This document shows positions 14,246 through 22,318 of a DNA stretch of 34,334 bases, piece after piece. The position numbers and the translations under genes are program-made. Numbering within the stretch: position 1 is the first letter of the stretch; each line of letters starts with the position of its first letter. The notes beneath the pieces are model-generated. The model searched no databases. It was not told the origin of the DNA and saw only the letters and a program-made list of their open reading frames with translations. The stretch spans positions 1-34,334 of the forward strand of contig JAXJQH010000136.1 in the NCBI GenBank assembly GCA_036311245.1, written 5' to 3'. This DNA is from SIG578 sp036311245 (GTDB lineage: Bacteria > Bacillota > Clostridia > Oscillospirales > Ruminococcaceae).

Positions 14246-15637
14246 TTAGCTGTTACCTCTGATATTATTGACAATATCAGTAATTAATCGCCTTTTGTGC
14301 TGGTCTTTTGCAATAAGCTCCTTAACAGAATTTATAGAGTGGATAACTGTTGTGTGGTCTCTTCCGGAAAATTCTGCGCCGATTGCCTTTTGAGAGAGCT
14401 GAGTGGTTTCTCTTAAAACATACATAGCAACCTGCCTTGCCTCGGCAATTTCCTTGTCCCTTTTTTTGCTGCGGATTTCCTCAGGTGTAACACTAAAGGT
14501 TTTTGCAATCTCGCTGATAATTCTATCAACAGTTACAGAAACTGGCTGGTCCGAGGTTAAAACATCACGAATTGCGTTTTGAGCAGTTAAAAGTGAAGGC
14601 TCTTGAGTTTCAAACAGCTTGTATGCCTGAATTTTCTTGACAACTCCCTCAAGCTGGCGGATATTGCTCTTTAATTTGTTTGCAATAAACTCGCAAACCT
14701 CATCGGGAATATGAATATTCAGACCCTCAGCTTTTCTTTTAATAATTGCAATACGGGTTTCGTAATCAGGCGGCTGAATGTCAGCGAGCAGACCCATTTC
14801 AAAGCGGTTTCTGACTCTTTCTGTAAGTGACACCATATCCTTTGGAGCTCTGTCTGAGGTAAATACTATCTGCTTGCCCCGCTGATATAGATAGTCAAAG
14901 GTGTGGAAAAATTCTTCCTCAGTCTGAGGCTTGCCGATTATAAACTGAATATCGTCCATTAAAAGAACATCGGCGCTGCGGTATTTTTCCTTAAAGGGAG
15001 CAATATGGTCAGTAAACGAATGGTCCTGCTTGTTTTTCTGAAGAGCCTCAATAAGCTCTGCGCCAAACTGCTCTGCATTTGTGTAGATAATTTTGGTGTT
15101 AGGTCTGCGCCTTTTGATTTCGTTAAAAATAGAATATAAAAGGTGAGTTTTTCCAAGACCCGAGTCACCATACAAAAACAGCGGATTATATGTCTGAGAT
15201 GGGTTTGTTGCAACCGAAACGCAGGCAGCGTGTGCAAATTTATTTGAAGGACCTACTATAAACGAGGAAAAGGTGTACCTAAAGCCGCCGTTCTGAATAA
15301 AGTCCTCATTATCCTCGCCTGCTTTAAGCTGTGGATTTGAGGGACGGAAAAATCCCGGAGGCTCGCTCTTTCCGTCATCAGAAAGGATTTCAAGCTCGAT
15401 ATTAAAGCCGAGCACCTCATAAAAAGCGTCCTTTAAAAGCTTTGAGTACTGCTCAACTATGGTTTTTCTCTGAAAAACGGTTTCAACCCTCAAAACAGCG
15501 GTAGTTCCGTCAAGCTTGTCGGGGCGCAAAACCTCTATCCAAAGCTTGAATGCAATGCGGGAAAGCCTGTTTTTATTGACATAATTTACTTTTAAATGGT
15601 TTAAAACTAAATTCCAGACATCCGAAAAAGAATCCAT
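14246..15637 (-). CDS. dnaA: Chromosomal replication initiator DnaA
   Basis: AAA+ ATPase that binds DnaA boxes and melts oriC. The 463-residue product has domain I (residues 1 to about 90), a short linker, domain III with Walker A GDSGLGKTHLL and Walker B VLLMDDIQFI, and domain IV with the DNA-binding signature GRDHTTVIHSINSV near the C-terminus. The ATG at 15637 has a strong AGGAGGA site 7 bases upstream. It has its own promoter (15696-15724). The gene lies between the 398-base AT-rich spacer and oriC and is transcribed toward dnaN. Confidence 0.98.
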   Translation of the reverse strand: MDSFSDVWNLVLNHLKVNYVNKNRLSRIAFKLWIEVLRPDKLDGTTAVLRVETVFQRKTIVEQYSKLLKDAFYEVLGFNIELEILSDDGKSEPPGFFRPSNPQLKAGEDNEDFIQNGGFRYTFSSFIVGPSNKFAHAACVSVATNPSQTYNPLFLYGDSGLGKTHLLYSIFNEIKRRRPNTKIIYTNAEQFGAELIEALQKNKQDHSFTDHIAPFKEKYRSADVLLMDDIQFIIGKPQTEEEFFHTFDYLYQRGKQIVFTSDRAPKDMVSLTERVRNRFEMGLLADIQPPDYETRIAIIKRKAEGLNIHIPDEVCEFIANKLKSNIRQLEGVVKKIQAYKLFETQEPSLLTAQNAIRDVLTSDQPVSVTVDRIISEIAKTFSVTPEEIRSKKRDKEIAEARQVAMYVLRETTQLSQKAIGAEFSGRDHTTVIHSINSVKELIAKDQHKRRLITDIVNNIRGNS

Positions 15638-15695
15638 TTTTATCCTCCTGAAAGCAAAAAATTGCCGAAATTTTCAAATCCTTTTAATCTTAGTT

Positions 15696-15724
15696 ATTAT
15701 AACATTTTTAAGCAGTAATTTCAA
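15696..15724 (-). promoter_or_regulatory. Sigma-A promoter of dnaA
   Basis: On the minus strand TTGAAA (15724-15719) and a perfect TATAAT (15701-15696) are separated by 17 bases, about 60 bases upstream of the dnaA ATG. I saw no DnaA box beside it. Confidence 0.75.
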
Positions 15725-15920
15725 GTAAAAAACAGTAATTTTTAAGTATAATATATATTATATAGTATAGTTAAATAATAAAAAAGAAGAGTGTAAAAAA
15801 ATTAATGACACCGAAACCCTTTATATAGTATAAAAAATAAGAAAATAACAAAAAAAACGCATTTTGTAGTTTTGATAAAAAAAATTAAGATTTTGAAAAA
15901 AATGAAAATAAAAAAAACTA
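15725..15920. other. A/T-rich spacer between divergent dnaA and rpmH promoters
   Basis: About 200 bases with almost no G or C, containing an alternating TATATATTATATA stretch near 15751-15763 and runs of A on the plus strand at 15850-15857, 15877-15884, 15896-15902 and 15910-15917. The last run abuts the rpmH -35 and could act as an UP element. No gene and no good DnaA box are visible, so the second half of a bipartite origin is not evident here. Confidence 0.5.
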
Positions 15921-15950
15921 TTGACTTTAAGCGGTCTTATAGGATATAAT
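15921..15950 (+). promoter_or_regulatory. Sigma-A promoter of the rpmH operon
   Basis: TTGACT (15921-15926) and a perfect TATAAT (15945-15950) are 18 bases apart, with an A-run just upstream. The leader to rpmH is about 80 bases. Confidence 0.85.
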
Positions 15951-16035
15951 GCTATATTGCATAAGGATTTATTTCGGGCGGAAATCGAAGCCGCAGTATT
16001 TAATTATCCGAGTAAAAGTTTGGGAGGAAAAAATA

Positions 16036-16170
16036 ATGCTTAGAACCTATCAGCCTAAAAAGCTTCAGAGAAAGAAAGAACACGGCTTTATGAAGAGAAT
16101 GGCTACCAAAAACGGCCGTAAAGTTTTGGCTCGCAGAAGAGCAAAGGGCAGAGCTCGCTTGAGCCACTAA
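16036..16170 (+). CDS. rpmH: Ribosomal protein bL34
   Basis: A 44-residue basic protein of the large ribosomal subunit; MLRTYQPKKLQRKKEHGFMK continuing to RAKGRARLSH is unmistakable. ATG at 16036 has GGGAGG (16022-16027) upstream; longer in-frame readings toward 15949 would cross the leader and are not used. It heads the conserved rpmH-rnpA-yidD-yidC block divergent from dnaA. Confidence 0.98.
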   Translation: MLRTYQPKKLQRKKEHGFMKRMATKNGRKVLARRRAKGRARLSH

Positions 16171-16178
16171 AAAGCCAA

Positions 16179-16210
16179 GGCCACTTTTATAAGAGTGGTC
16201 TTTTTCTCTT
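16179..16210 (+). terminator. Intrinsic terminator or attenuator after rpmH
   Basis: GGCCACT (16179-16185) pairs with AGTGGTC (16194-16200) with one G-U pair, followed by TTTTTCTCTT. It separates the highly expressed rpmH from rnpA and is probably only partly effective, since no other promoter is obvious before rnpA. Confidence 0.75.
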
Positions 16211-16257
16211 TATTGTAAAATTTTGCGTGATAAAAAAGAGAAAAAGGGTTTTTTAAA

Positions 16258-16608
16258 ATGAAAAAAATTAAATCTATCAAACAAAACACGCGTTTTCAAA
16301 GGCTTTATAAAAAAGGAGCCTCGTTTGTTTCGCCCTGCTTTGTCTGTTATATCAGAAAGCTCCCTCGCAGTGAGGTATTTTTAGGGCTTACTGTTTCTAA
16401 AAAAATCGGAAAAGCAGTAGAGCGAAACCGCGCAAAGAGGGTTTTGCGCGAGGCAGTAAGAGAGGCTGTAAAATGCGGACTTTCGGGATGTGAAATGCTT
16501 CTTGTTGCAAGAGGTAAAACCCCTTTTATTAAAAGCACCCGCGCCTCAAAGGAGCTTTGTGAAATTCTTAAAAGGGAAGGCTTCTTAAAGTCGCAGCAGG
16601 AATTATGA
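16258..16608 (+). CDS. rnpA: Ribonuclease P protein component
   Basis: Protein subunit of RNase P, which helps the catalytic RNA process tRNA 5' ends. The 116-residue product has the RNR signature region GKAVERNRAKRVLREAVREA (residues about 52-71) and the early FxxLYKKG. It overlaps yidD by four bases (ATGA). The ribosome binding site is a weak AAAAGGG. Confidence 0.96.
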   Translation: MKKIKSIKQNTRFQRLYKKGASFVSPCFVCYIRKLPRSEVFLGLTVSKKIGKAVERNRAKRVLREAVREAVKCGLSGCEMLLVARGKTPFIKSTRASKELCEILKREGFLKSQQEL

Positions 16609-16934
16609 AAAAGCTGATTTTAAAGCTCATAATGCTTTACAGAAAAAAGATTTCCCCGCTAAAAAAGCCTTGCTGCCGCTTTCGCCCCACCTGCTCGTCT
16701 TATGCGCTTAAGGCAGTAGAAAATCACGGAGCCTTTTTAGGCTCTCTTATGGCGATTGCAAGAATTATCCGCTGCAATCCTTACTGCCGCGGCGGGTATG
16801 ACCCTGTTCCCGACCATTTTACACTTATGAGTGGTGTCGGGAAATACAAAGAACCCTCGGTTTGCGATAACTGTGAAAAAAGAGCTGTTTGTGACGGGAG
16901 CCAGTGCCTCCTTCCGCCGACAGCAACAAAATAA
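16605..16934 (+). CDS. yidD: Membrane protein insertion efficiency factor YidD
   Basis: Small membrane-associated protein that assists YidC-dependent insertion. The 109 residues contain the conserved core CRFRPTCSSYALKAVENHG and RCNPYCRGGYDPVP with their cysteines. A cysteine-bearing tail (CDNCEKRAVCDGSQC) extends beyond the usual end at about residue 75 and could bind a metal. ATGA overlap with rnpA and 12 bases to yidC indicate one operon. Confidence 0.95.
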   Translation: MKKLILKLIMLYRKKISPLKKPCCRFRPTCSSYALKAVENHGAFLGSLMAIARIIRCNPYCRGGYDPVPDHFTLMSGVGKYKEPSVCDNCEKRAVCDGSQCLLPPTATK

Positions 16935-16946
16935 AGGAGATGCGAT

Positions 16947-18050
16947 ATGAACTGGATTATGAACATAATCGGCTATCCTCTTGGATGGATTATGTGGGCA
17001 GCCTTTAAGGTAATTCCCGTTTATTCGATAGCGCTTATTATATTTACCATTATTGTCAGAGCCGCTATGCTTCCGCTTTCAATAAAGCAGCAGAAAAACA
17101 CGGCTCATGGAGCGCTTTTCCGTCCCAAGATTGATGAAATCAATAAAAAATATGCCAATAACCGTGAAAAGGCTCAGGAAGAGATAAACAAGCTTTACGA
17201 GCGTGAGGGTTATAACCCCTTCGGCGGCTGCTCAAGCCTTTTTATCCAGCTTCCTATCCTTTACGGATTTATTGATGTTGTTTACCGTCCCATGACACAC
17301 ATTCTGCGTCTTCCTAAGGATGTAATTGCAACCGTTCAGAGCGTTCTTGAAAAGGCTGGAGTTGATTTTTCAACCAATCGCGCTATGGATATAGAAATGC
17401 AGATGATGGGCTATGTCGATAAATACAAGGATGCGCTGATTGACGGCGTAGGTGCAGACACCTACGAGAAAATAGCAAGCCTTGATATGAGCCTTTTCGG
17501 TGTTATCAATCTTGGCGAAATGCCCACCTGGGGACTTAACTGGCTTATTTTAATTCCTCTGTTCTCACTCATTACAGCTCTTGCATCTTCCTTTATTTCT
17601 ATGAAGATGACAGGTCAGAGTATGGATGGTCAGGGCAAGGGCTGCAACTATGCTATGGTTTTCTTAATGCCATTTGTGTCGGCATACTTTAGCTTTATTG
17701 TTCCCGCAGGAGTTGGTCTTTACTGGATAATATCCAATATCGTTTCATGCGCTCAGAGCGTTGTTCTTAAAAAGCTCATTACCCCCGAAAAGGTTGCAGA
17801 GCAGCTTGCTCGCGACAAAGCTAAGGGCAAGAAACAGAAAAAATCAAAAATGATGCAAAGGCTGGTTGAGGCTCAAAAGCAGCAGGCAGAGATGCAGCAG
17901 GGTGCGCTTTCCGAGCAGGAGAGAAGGCAGCTTGAAAACAAGCAAAAGGCCATAGAAAACGCAAGCAAAACAAAGGGTATGTCTGAAAAGGAAAGAATTG
18001 CCGAGGCAAGGCGCAGATATGCCGAAAAATACGGTGACGATGTAGAATAA
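16947..18050 (+). CDS. yidC: Membrane protein insertase YidC/Oxa1 family
   Basis: Inserts membrane proteins alone or with Sec. The 367-residue product has a first membrane segment at residues 14-34, IVRAAMLPLSIKQQKN carrying the conserved hydrophilic-groove arginine, a cytoplasmic helical hairpin (HGALFRPKIDEINKKY), then FGGCSSLFIQLPILYGFIDV and three more membrane segments. An extra stretch of about 70 residues lies between the second and third segments on the outside. The C-terminal 90 residues form a charged, glutamine-rich tail. There is no lipobox, unlike Bacillus SpoIIIJ. AAAGGAG precedes the ATG. Confidence 0.95.
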   Translation: MNWIMNIIGYPLGWIMWAAFKVIPVYSIALIIFTIIVRAAMLPLSIKQQKNTAHGALFRPKIDEINKKYANNREKAQEEINKLYEREGYNPFGGCSSLFIQLPILYGFIDVVYRPMTHILRLPKDVIATVQSVLEKAGVDFSTNRAMDIEMQMMGYVDKYKDALIDGVGADTYEKIASLDMSLFGVINLGEMPTWGLNWLILIPLFSLITALASSFISMKMTGQSMDGQGKGCNYAMVFLMPFVSAYFSFIVPAGVGLYWIISNIVSCAQSVVLKKLITPEKVAEQLARDKAKGKKQKKSKMMQRLVEAQKQQAEMQQGALSEQERRQLENKQKAIENASKTKGMSEKERIAEARRRYAEKYGDDVE

Positions 18051-18122
18051 TAGGTTAATAATGCGCAATAGTGCGCAAAGAGATACAGCGGCAGCGCGCC
18101 GCTTAAGGAGAGGTTAAATTAA

Positions 18123-18932
18123 ATGGAACTTACTTTCAGTGCAAAAACCGTAGACCTCGCGGTTGCTGCTGCAGCAGAGCAGCTTAAAATTGATGCGGAC
18201 AAGGTTCGCTATGAGGTTATCGAGGAGGGCAAAAGAAGCCTTTTTGGCAGCAAAGATGCTGTTATTCGTGTCATTAGCTCAGAAAAGAGCGCAAGAGTGA
18301 AAGCGTTTATAGAGGAAATCGTTAAAAATTTCCCTCTTGAAGGAGTAGAGGTTGAGGTTACCGAGGAGGAGCAGACCCTGAAGGTCGAAATTTTGGGCGA
18401 AGAGGCTTCCTACCTTATTGGCAGAAGAGGAGAAACCTTAAATTCCCTTCAGTACCTTGCAGGTCTTGTCGCAAATAACGGCGAGGAAAAATACAGCCGC
18501 ATTACCCTTAACATTAACGGATACCGTGAAAAGAGAGAAAAGACACTTGAGGCTCTTGCCCGCCGCCTTTCAAATCAGGTTTTAAGAAGCGGAAGAAGCA
18601 CAACCTTAGAGCCTATGGCTCCCTATGAGAGAAGAATTATTCATGCAACCGTTCAGGGCATAGAGGGCGTCAGCTCAACATCTATTGGTGACGAGCCTAA
18701 TCGCAGAGTTGTCATATCCAGCGACAATCCCCGCCCCCGTCGTGACTCAAGGAAAGATGGCAGACGACAGGGCCGCGGCGGCAGAAATAACACCGCCCCC
18801 AGAAGAGAGAGCGGCGACAGCCTTATTAAAGATGATTTTCTCAACTCAAGCTCCACTATTGAGGGGCTTAAGAGAGAAAAGGAGCTGCGGGATGCCGCGC
18901 TGCCCCTTTACACCAAGGTCGAATTAGACTAA
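18123..18932 (+). CDS. khpB: RNA-binding protein KhpB/Jag
   Basis: RNA-binding protein linked to cell elongation and small RNA regulation in Firmicutes. The 269 residues contain an N-terminal Jag domain (residues 1-55, with GKRSLFGSKDAVIRV), a KH domain (about 60-140, SYLIGRRGETLNSLQYL) and an R3H domain (about 145-205, LEPMAPYERRIIHATVQ). A basic, Arg/Gly-rich segment (RPRRDSRKDGRRQGRGGRNN) and an acidic end extend past the R3H domain, making it about 60 residues longer than typical. The ATG follows GGAGAGG. Position after yidC is conserved. Confidence 0.95.
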   Translation: MELTFSAKTVDLAVAAAAEQLKIDADKVRYEVIEEGKRSLFGSKDAVIRVISSEKSARVKAFIEEIVKNFPLEGVEVEVTEEEQTLKVEILGEEASYLIGRRGETLNSLQYLAGLVANNGEEKYSRITLNINGYREKREKTLEALARRLSNQVLRSGRSTTLEPMAPYERRIIHATVQGIEGVSSTSIGDEPNRRVVISSDNPRPRRDSRKDGRRQGRGGRNNTAPRRESGDSLIKDDFLNSSSTIEGLKREKELRDAALPLYTKVELD

Positions 18933-18965
18933 AATACAAGAAATTGCTTGGTAATAGCTATAAAC

Positions 18966-18979
18966 CACAATATATTGTG
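18966..18979. promoter_or_regulatory. Perfect 14-bp palindrome upstream of mnmE
   Basis: CACAATATATTGTG is a perfect inverted repeat in the 128-base gap between khpB and mnmE. It could be a regulator-binding site; no regulator is indicated. Confidence 0.35.
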
Positions 18980-19005
18980 ATTTTGCCATTATAAGCGATA
19001 AAACG

Positions 19006-19032
19006 ACGGCATATCCACAGATATGCCGTTTG
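19006..19032 (+). terminator. Hairpin, probable terminator between khpB and mnmE
   Basis: ACGGCATATC (19006-19015) pairs perfectly with GATATGCCGT (19020-19029) around CACA. The following TTGTTATCT is a poor U-run, so termination is probably partial. Confidence 0.55.
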
Positions 19033-19060
19033 TTATCTCTATAGAGAGGAGAGATGTGTG

Positions 19061-20434
19061 ATGCAGCAAAATGCGCAAACAATAGCCGCCATTTCAAGCG
19101 GTTCAAACGCGGCTGCGGTGGGAATGGTGCGCCTTTCAGGTGAAAAGGCAATAGAAATAGCTGATAGAGTTTTTAAGGCGCAATCGGGAAAAGCCTTAAC
19201 CTCTGCGCGCGGCTACAGCGCACATTTTGGCAAGGTTTTTGATGCTCAGGGAGATTTTGACACTGCAGTTGCCCTTGTGTTCCGCGCTCCCAAAAGCTAC
19301 ACGGGCGAGGACACCGTTGAAATCACCGTTCACGGCGGCGTTTATCTTACCCGCCGCCTGCTTCGTGCCGCAGTTTCTGCGGGAGCGCGGTTAGCTCAGG
19401 CGGGAGAATTTACAAAAAGAGCCTTTTTAAACGGAAAAATGAGTCTTTCGCAAGCCGAGGCAGTAACTGCGCTGATTTCGGCGCAGGGAGCAGAACAAGC
19501 AAGAGCCGCTCTCGCAGTCAGCGAGGGTAGGCTCAACCGCGAAAGTGAAAGTATTTGCGGTGAGATAGTCGCCCTCTTAGGTCAAATTTCCGCATACTGC
19601 GACTATCCCGACGAGGATATTGTAGATGTTTCACGTGAAACACTCGAAAAAACCCTCAGCAACATTCTCTCACAGATAAACACTATGATAGAAGGCTTTG
19701 ACAAGGGGAGAGTTATTTCAGAGGGAGTTGACACCGCTATTGTAGGAAGTCCCAATGTCGGTAAATCCACTATTATGAATATGCTTTCGGGCTATGAAAA
19801 GAGCATAGTTACCGATATTGCGGGCACAACCCGTGACATTGTTGAGGACAGTGTTCGTGTGGGGGATTTTGTGCTACGCCTTTCGGACACAGCGGGAATA
19901 AGAAAAACCGCCGATGTTGTTGAGGCGGTAGGAGTAGAGCGGGCGAGAAAGAGAATGGAGAGCGCTGCGCTTATTCTTGCGGTGTTTGATGCGTCACGAC
20001 CTCTTTCGAGCGAAGATTTAGAGCTGATTTCAGCGGCAAACGGCAAAAACGCCGTTGCGGTTATAAATAAAGACGATTTGGAGCCTAAAATAGATGAAAA
20101 GCCGATAAGACAAGGCTTTGAGAGGGTTGTCCGCATTGCGGCAGCGGAGGGCAGAGGTGCACAGGAGTTGTCGGGTACTATCTCGGCGGCGCTCGAGGAG
20201 TACCACCTCTCTGAGGATGCTCAGCTTATCATAAACGAGCGCCAATATGACTGCGCACTTCGGGCACAAAAGGAAATCGAGGCAGCGCTTTGCGCTGCGC
20301 GCGAGGGACAAGAGCCGGATATGCTCGGCATACTTTTAGAGGAGGCGCTGCGCGCCCTTTCAGAGCTTTCGGGCAAATCGGCAACCGAAGCGGTTGTAAA
20401 CGAGATATTTTCTAAATTCTGCGTAGGTAAATAG
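19061..20434 (+). CDS. mnmE: tRNA modification GTPase MnmE
   Basis: With MnmG it installs the aminomethyl-type modification at U34 of certain tRNAs. The 457-residue product has an N-terminal folate-binding domain (AISSGSNAAAVGMVRLSG), a helical domain, and a G domain with GSPNVGKSTIMN (about 229-240), DIAGTTRD, DTAGIR and NKDD, and ends with the catalytic C454 in CVGK. The ATG at 19061 has GAGAGGAG 9 bases upstream; the adjacent GTG at 19058 is a possible alternative. A perfect parS site lies inside the coding sequence (19627-19642). mnmG follows after 21 bases. Confidence 0.97.
   Translation: MQQNAQTIAAISSGSNAAAVGMVRLSGEKAIEIADRVFKAQSGKALTSARGYSAHFGKVFDAQGDFDTAVALVFRAPKSYTGEDTVEITVHGGVYLTRRLLRAAVSAGARLAQAGEFTKRAFLNGKMSLSQAEAVTALISAQGAEQARAALAVSEGRLNRESESICGEIVALLGQISAYCDYPDEDIVDVSRETLEKTLSNILSQINTMIEGFDKGRVISEGVDTAIVGSPNVGKSTIMNMLSGYEKSIVTDIAGTTRDIVEDSVRVGDFVLRLSDTAGIRKTADVVEAVGVERARKRMESAALILAVFDASRPLSSEDLELISAANGKNAVAVINKDDLEPKIDEKPIRQGFERVVRIAAAEGRGAQELSGTISAALEEYHLSEDAQLIINERQYDCALRAQKEIEAALCAAREGQEPDMLGILLEEALRALSELSGKSATEAVVNEIFSKFCVGK
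19627..19642. other. parS: parS centromere site 1, inside mnmE
   Basis: TGTTTCACGTGAAACA is a perfect 16-bp palindrome identical to the consensus parS site bound by ParB/Spo0J. It encodes Val-Ser-Arg-Glu-Thr in mnmE. It lies about 5.6 kb from oriC, where parS sites are expected. Confidence 0.95.
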
Positions 20435-20455
20435 TAGATACAAGGGGAAAGAACA

Positions 20456-22318
20456 ATGAGAGATTACTCTGTTGCGGTTATAGGCGCGGGGCACGCGGGT
20501 GTTGAGGCTGCTCTTGCGGCAGCCAGACTCGGCGAGAAAACCGCGCTCTTTACAATAAATTTAGACGCAATAGCCAATATGCCCTGCAACCCCTCTATCG
20601 GCGGAACTGCAAAGGGTCATTTAGTTCGTGAAATAGATGCGCTGGGCGGCGAAATGGCAAAGGTTGCCGATAAAACCTTTCTCCAGAGCCGTATGCTCAA
20701 CCGAGGAAAAGGTCCCGCTGTTCACAGTCTGCGTGTTCAGTCGGACAGAGTGCGTTATCACGCCGAGATGAAGCACAGGGTCGAGTGCGAGCCCAATATT
20801 GATATAATTCAGGCTGAAATTGTTGAGATACTGTTTGAAAACGGCAGAGCGGTGGGCGTTGTAACCTCACTCGGCGAGCGCTACGGCGCAAAGGCGGTTA
20901 TAATCGCCTCGGGTACATATCTTAAGGCTACCATTCACGTCGGTGAGGCGAGCATTGAGAGTGGCCCAGACGGGCATTTAGCCGCAAACAGACTTTCAAA
21001 AAGCTTAGAGGCGGCAGGAATTACCCTGCGCCGCTTTAAAACAGGAACTCCTGCGAGAGTTCACCGCCGTAGCATTGATTTTTCCCGCTTAGAGGTGCAG
21101 GAGGGGGACGAGCCTATCGTTCCTATGTCCTTTGAAACTTGCTGCGAGCTTAAAAACAAGGTCGTATGCCACATTGCATACACAAACGATAAAACCCACC
21201 AAATCATTCGCGGAGCGCTTTCCCGCTCTCCGCTCTATTCGGGTAGAATTCAGGGTGTTGGACCGCGCTACTGCCCCAGCATAGAGGACAAGGTGGTGCG
21301 TTTTTCTGAAAAACCCCGCCATCAGCTTTTTATCGAGCCTATGGGCGAGGACACCGAGGAAATGTATCTTCAGGGAATGTCCTCGTCGCTTCCCGTCGAT
21401 GTGCAGGAGAAAATGTACCGCTCTATCGAGGGGCTTGAAAATGTCCAGATAATGCGAAACGCATATGCCATAGAATACGATTGCTGTGACCCCACCGAGC
21501 TTTTCCCAAGCCTTGAATTTAAAGCTGTGCGCGGACTTTATGGTGCGGGACAGTTTAATGGCACCTCGGGTTACGAGGAAGCCGCCGCTCAGGGCCTTGT
21601 TGCGGGCATAAATGCCGCCCGAGCAGTTAAAGGTCTTGAGCCGATAATATTCCCCCGAACTCAAAGCTACATCGGAACGCTGATTGACGATATTGTCACC
21701 AAAGGCTGCACCGACCCTTACAGAATGATGACCTCGCGCTCGGAATACCGCCTTTATTTAAGGCAGGATAATGCCGATTTGCGCCTTTTGCCATTAGGGC
21801 ACGAGATAGGTCTTGTAAGTGACGAGCGCTACGAGCGCTTTTGCGAGAAAAAAAGGCAGATAAGCGAGGAAATTGCCCGCTTAAACAAAACGGGAATTGC
21901 GCCCTCTGATGAGCTTAACGAGCTGCTTGTTTCACGTGAAACATCTCCTATTCAGAATGGAGCCACCCTCGCAGACCTTATCCGCCGCCCGCAGATAAGC
22001 TACCGCGACCTTGCTCCATTTGATAAGCAGCGCCCGAATTTGAGCGCTGAGGTGCAGGAGCAGGCAGAAATAGAGATAAAATACGAGGGATATATAAAAA
22101 AGCAGGCGGCGCAGGTTGAGGAGCTGCATAGGCTTGAGAAGCGCCGACTTTCGCCCGACCTTGATTACCGCACCGTTACAGGACTTAGGCTTGAGGCGGC
22201 AGAGAAACTTAATAAGATAAAGCCGCTTTCCATAGGTCAGGCGGCGGGAATATCGGGCGTAAACCCCGCAGATATTGCAGTTTTGATTATAAGAATGGGC
22301 GAGGAGGGAAAAGAGTGA
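20456..22318 (+). CDS. mnmG: tRNA uridine modification enzyme MnmG (GidA)
   Basis: FAD-dependent partner of MnmE in U34 modification. The 620-residue product begins with the dinucleotide-binding motif GAGHAGVEAALAAARLG, followed by MPCNPSIGGTAKGHLVREID and later GLYGAGQFNGTSGYEEAAAQ; the C-terminal helical domain ends with SIGQAAGISGVNPADI. A ribosome binding site AAGGGGAAAGA precedes the ATG. A second perfect parS site is embedded at 21928-21943. The stop overlaps the rsmG start (GTGA). Confidence 0.97.
   Translation: MRDYSVAVIGAGHAGVEAALAAARLGEKTALFTINLDAIANMPCNPSIGGTAKGHLVREIDALGGEMAKVADKTFLQSRMLNRGKGPAVHSLRVQSDRVRYHAEMKHRVECEPNIDIIQAEIVEILFENGRAVGVVTSLGERYGAKAVIIASGTYLKATIHVGEASIESGPDGHLAANRLSKSLEAAGITLRRFKTGTPARVHRRSIDFSRLEVQEGDEPIVPMSFETCCELKNKVVCHIAYTNDKTHQIIRGALSRSPLYSGRIQGVGPRYCPSIEDKVVRFSEKPRHQLFIEPMGEDTEEMYLQGMSSSLPVDVQEKMYRSIEGLENVQIMRNAYAIEYDCCDPTELFPSLEFKAVRGLYGAGQFNGTSGYEEAAAQGLVAGINAARAVKGLEPIIFPRTQSYIGTLIDDIVTKGCTDPYRMMTSRSEYRLYLRQDNADLRLLPLGHEIGLVSDERYERFCEKKRQISEEIARLNKTGIAPSDELNELLVSRETSPIQNGATLADLIRRPQISYRDLAPFDKQRPNLSAEVQEQAEIEIKYEGYIKKQAAQVEELHRLEKRRLSPDLDYRTVTGLRLEAAEKLNKIKPLSIGQAAGISGVNPADIAVLIIRMGEEGKE
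21928..21943. other. parS: parS centromere site 2, inside mnmG
   Basis: A second exact TGTTTCACGTGAAACA, 2301 bases from the first. It is in the same reading phase and again encodes Val-Ser-Arg-Glu-Thr, here in the C-terminal part of MnmG. Confidence 0.95.

Noticed and set aside
15638..16035. Second (bipartite) origin half between dnaA and rpmH
   Set aside because: The spacer is very AT-rich but I found no TGTGGA-type DnaA box in it, so only promoters and A-tracts are claimed.
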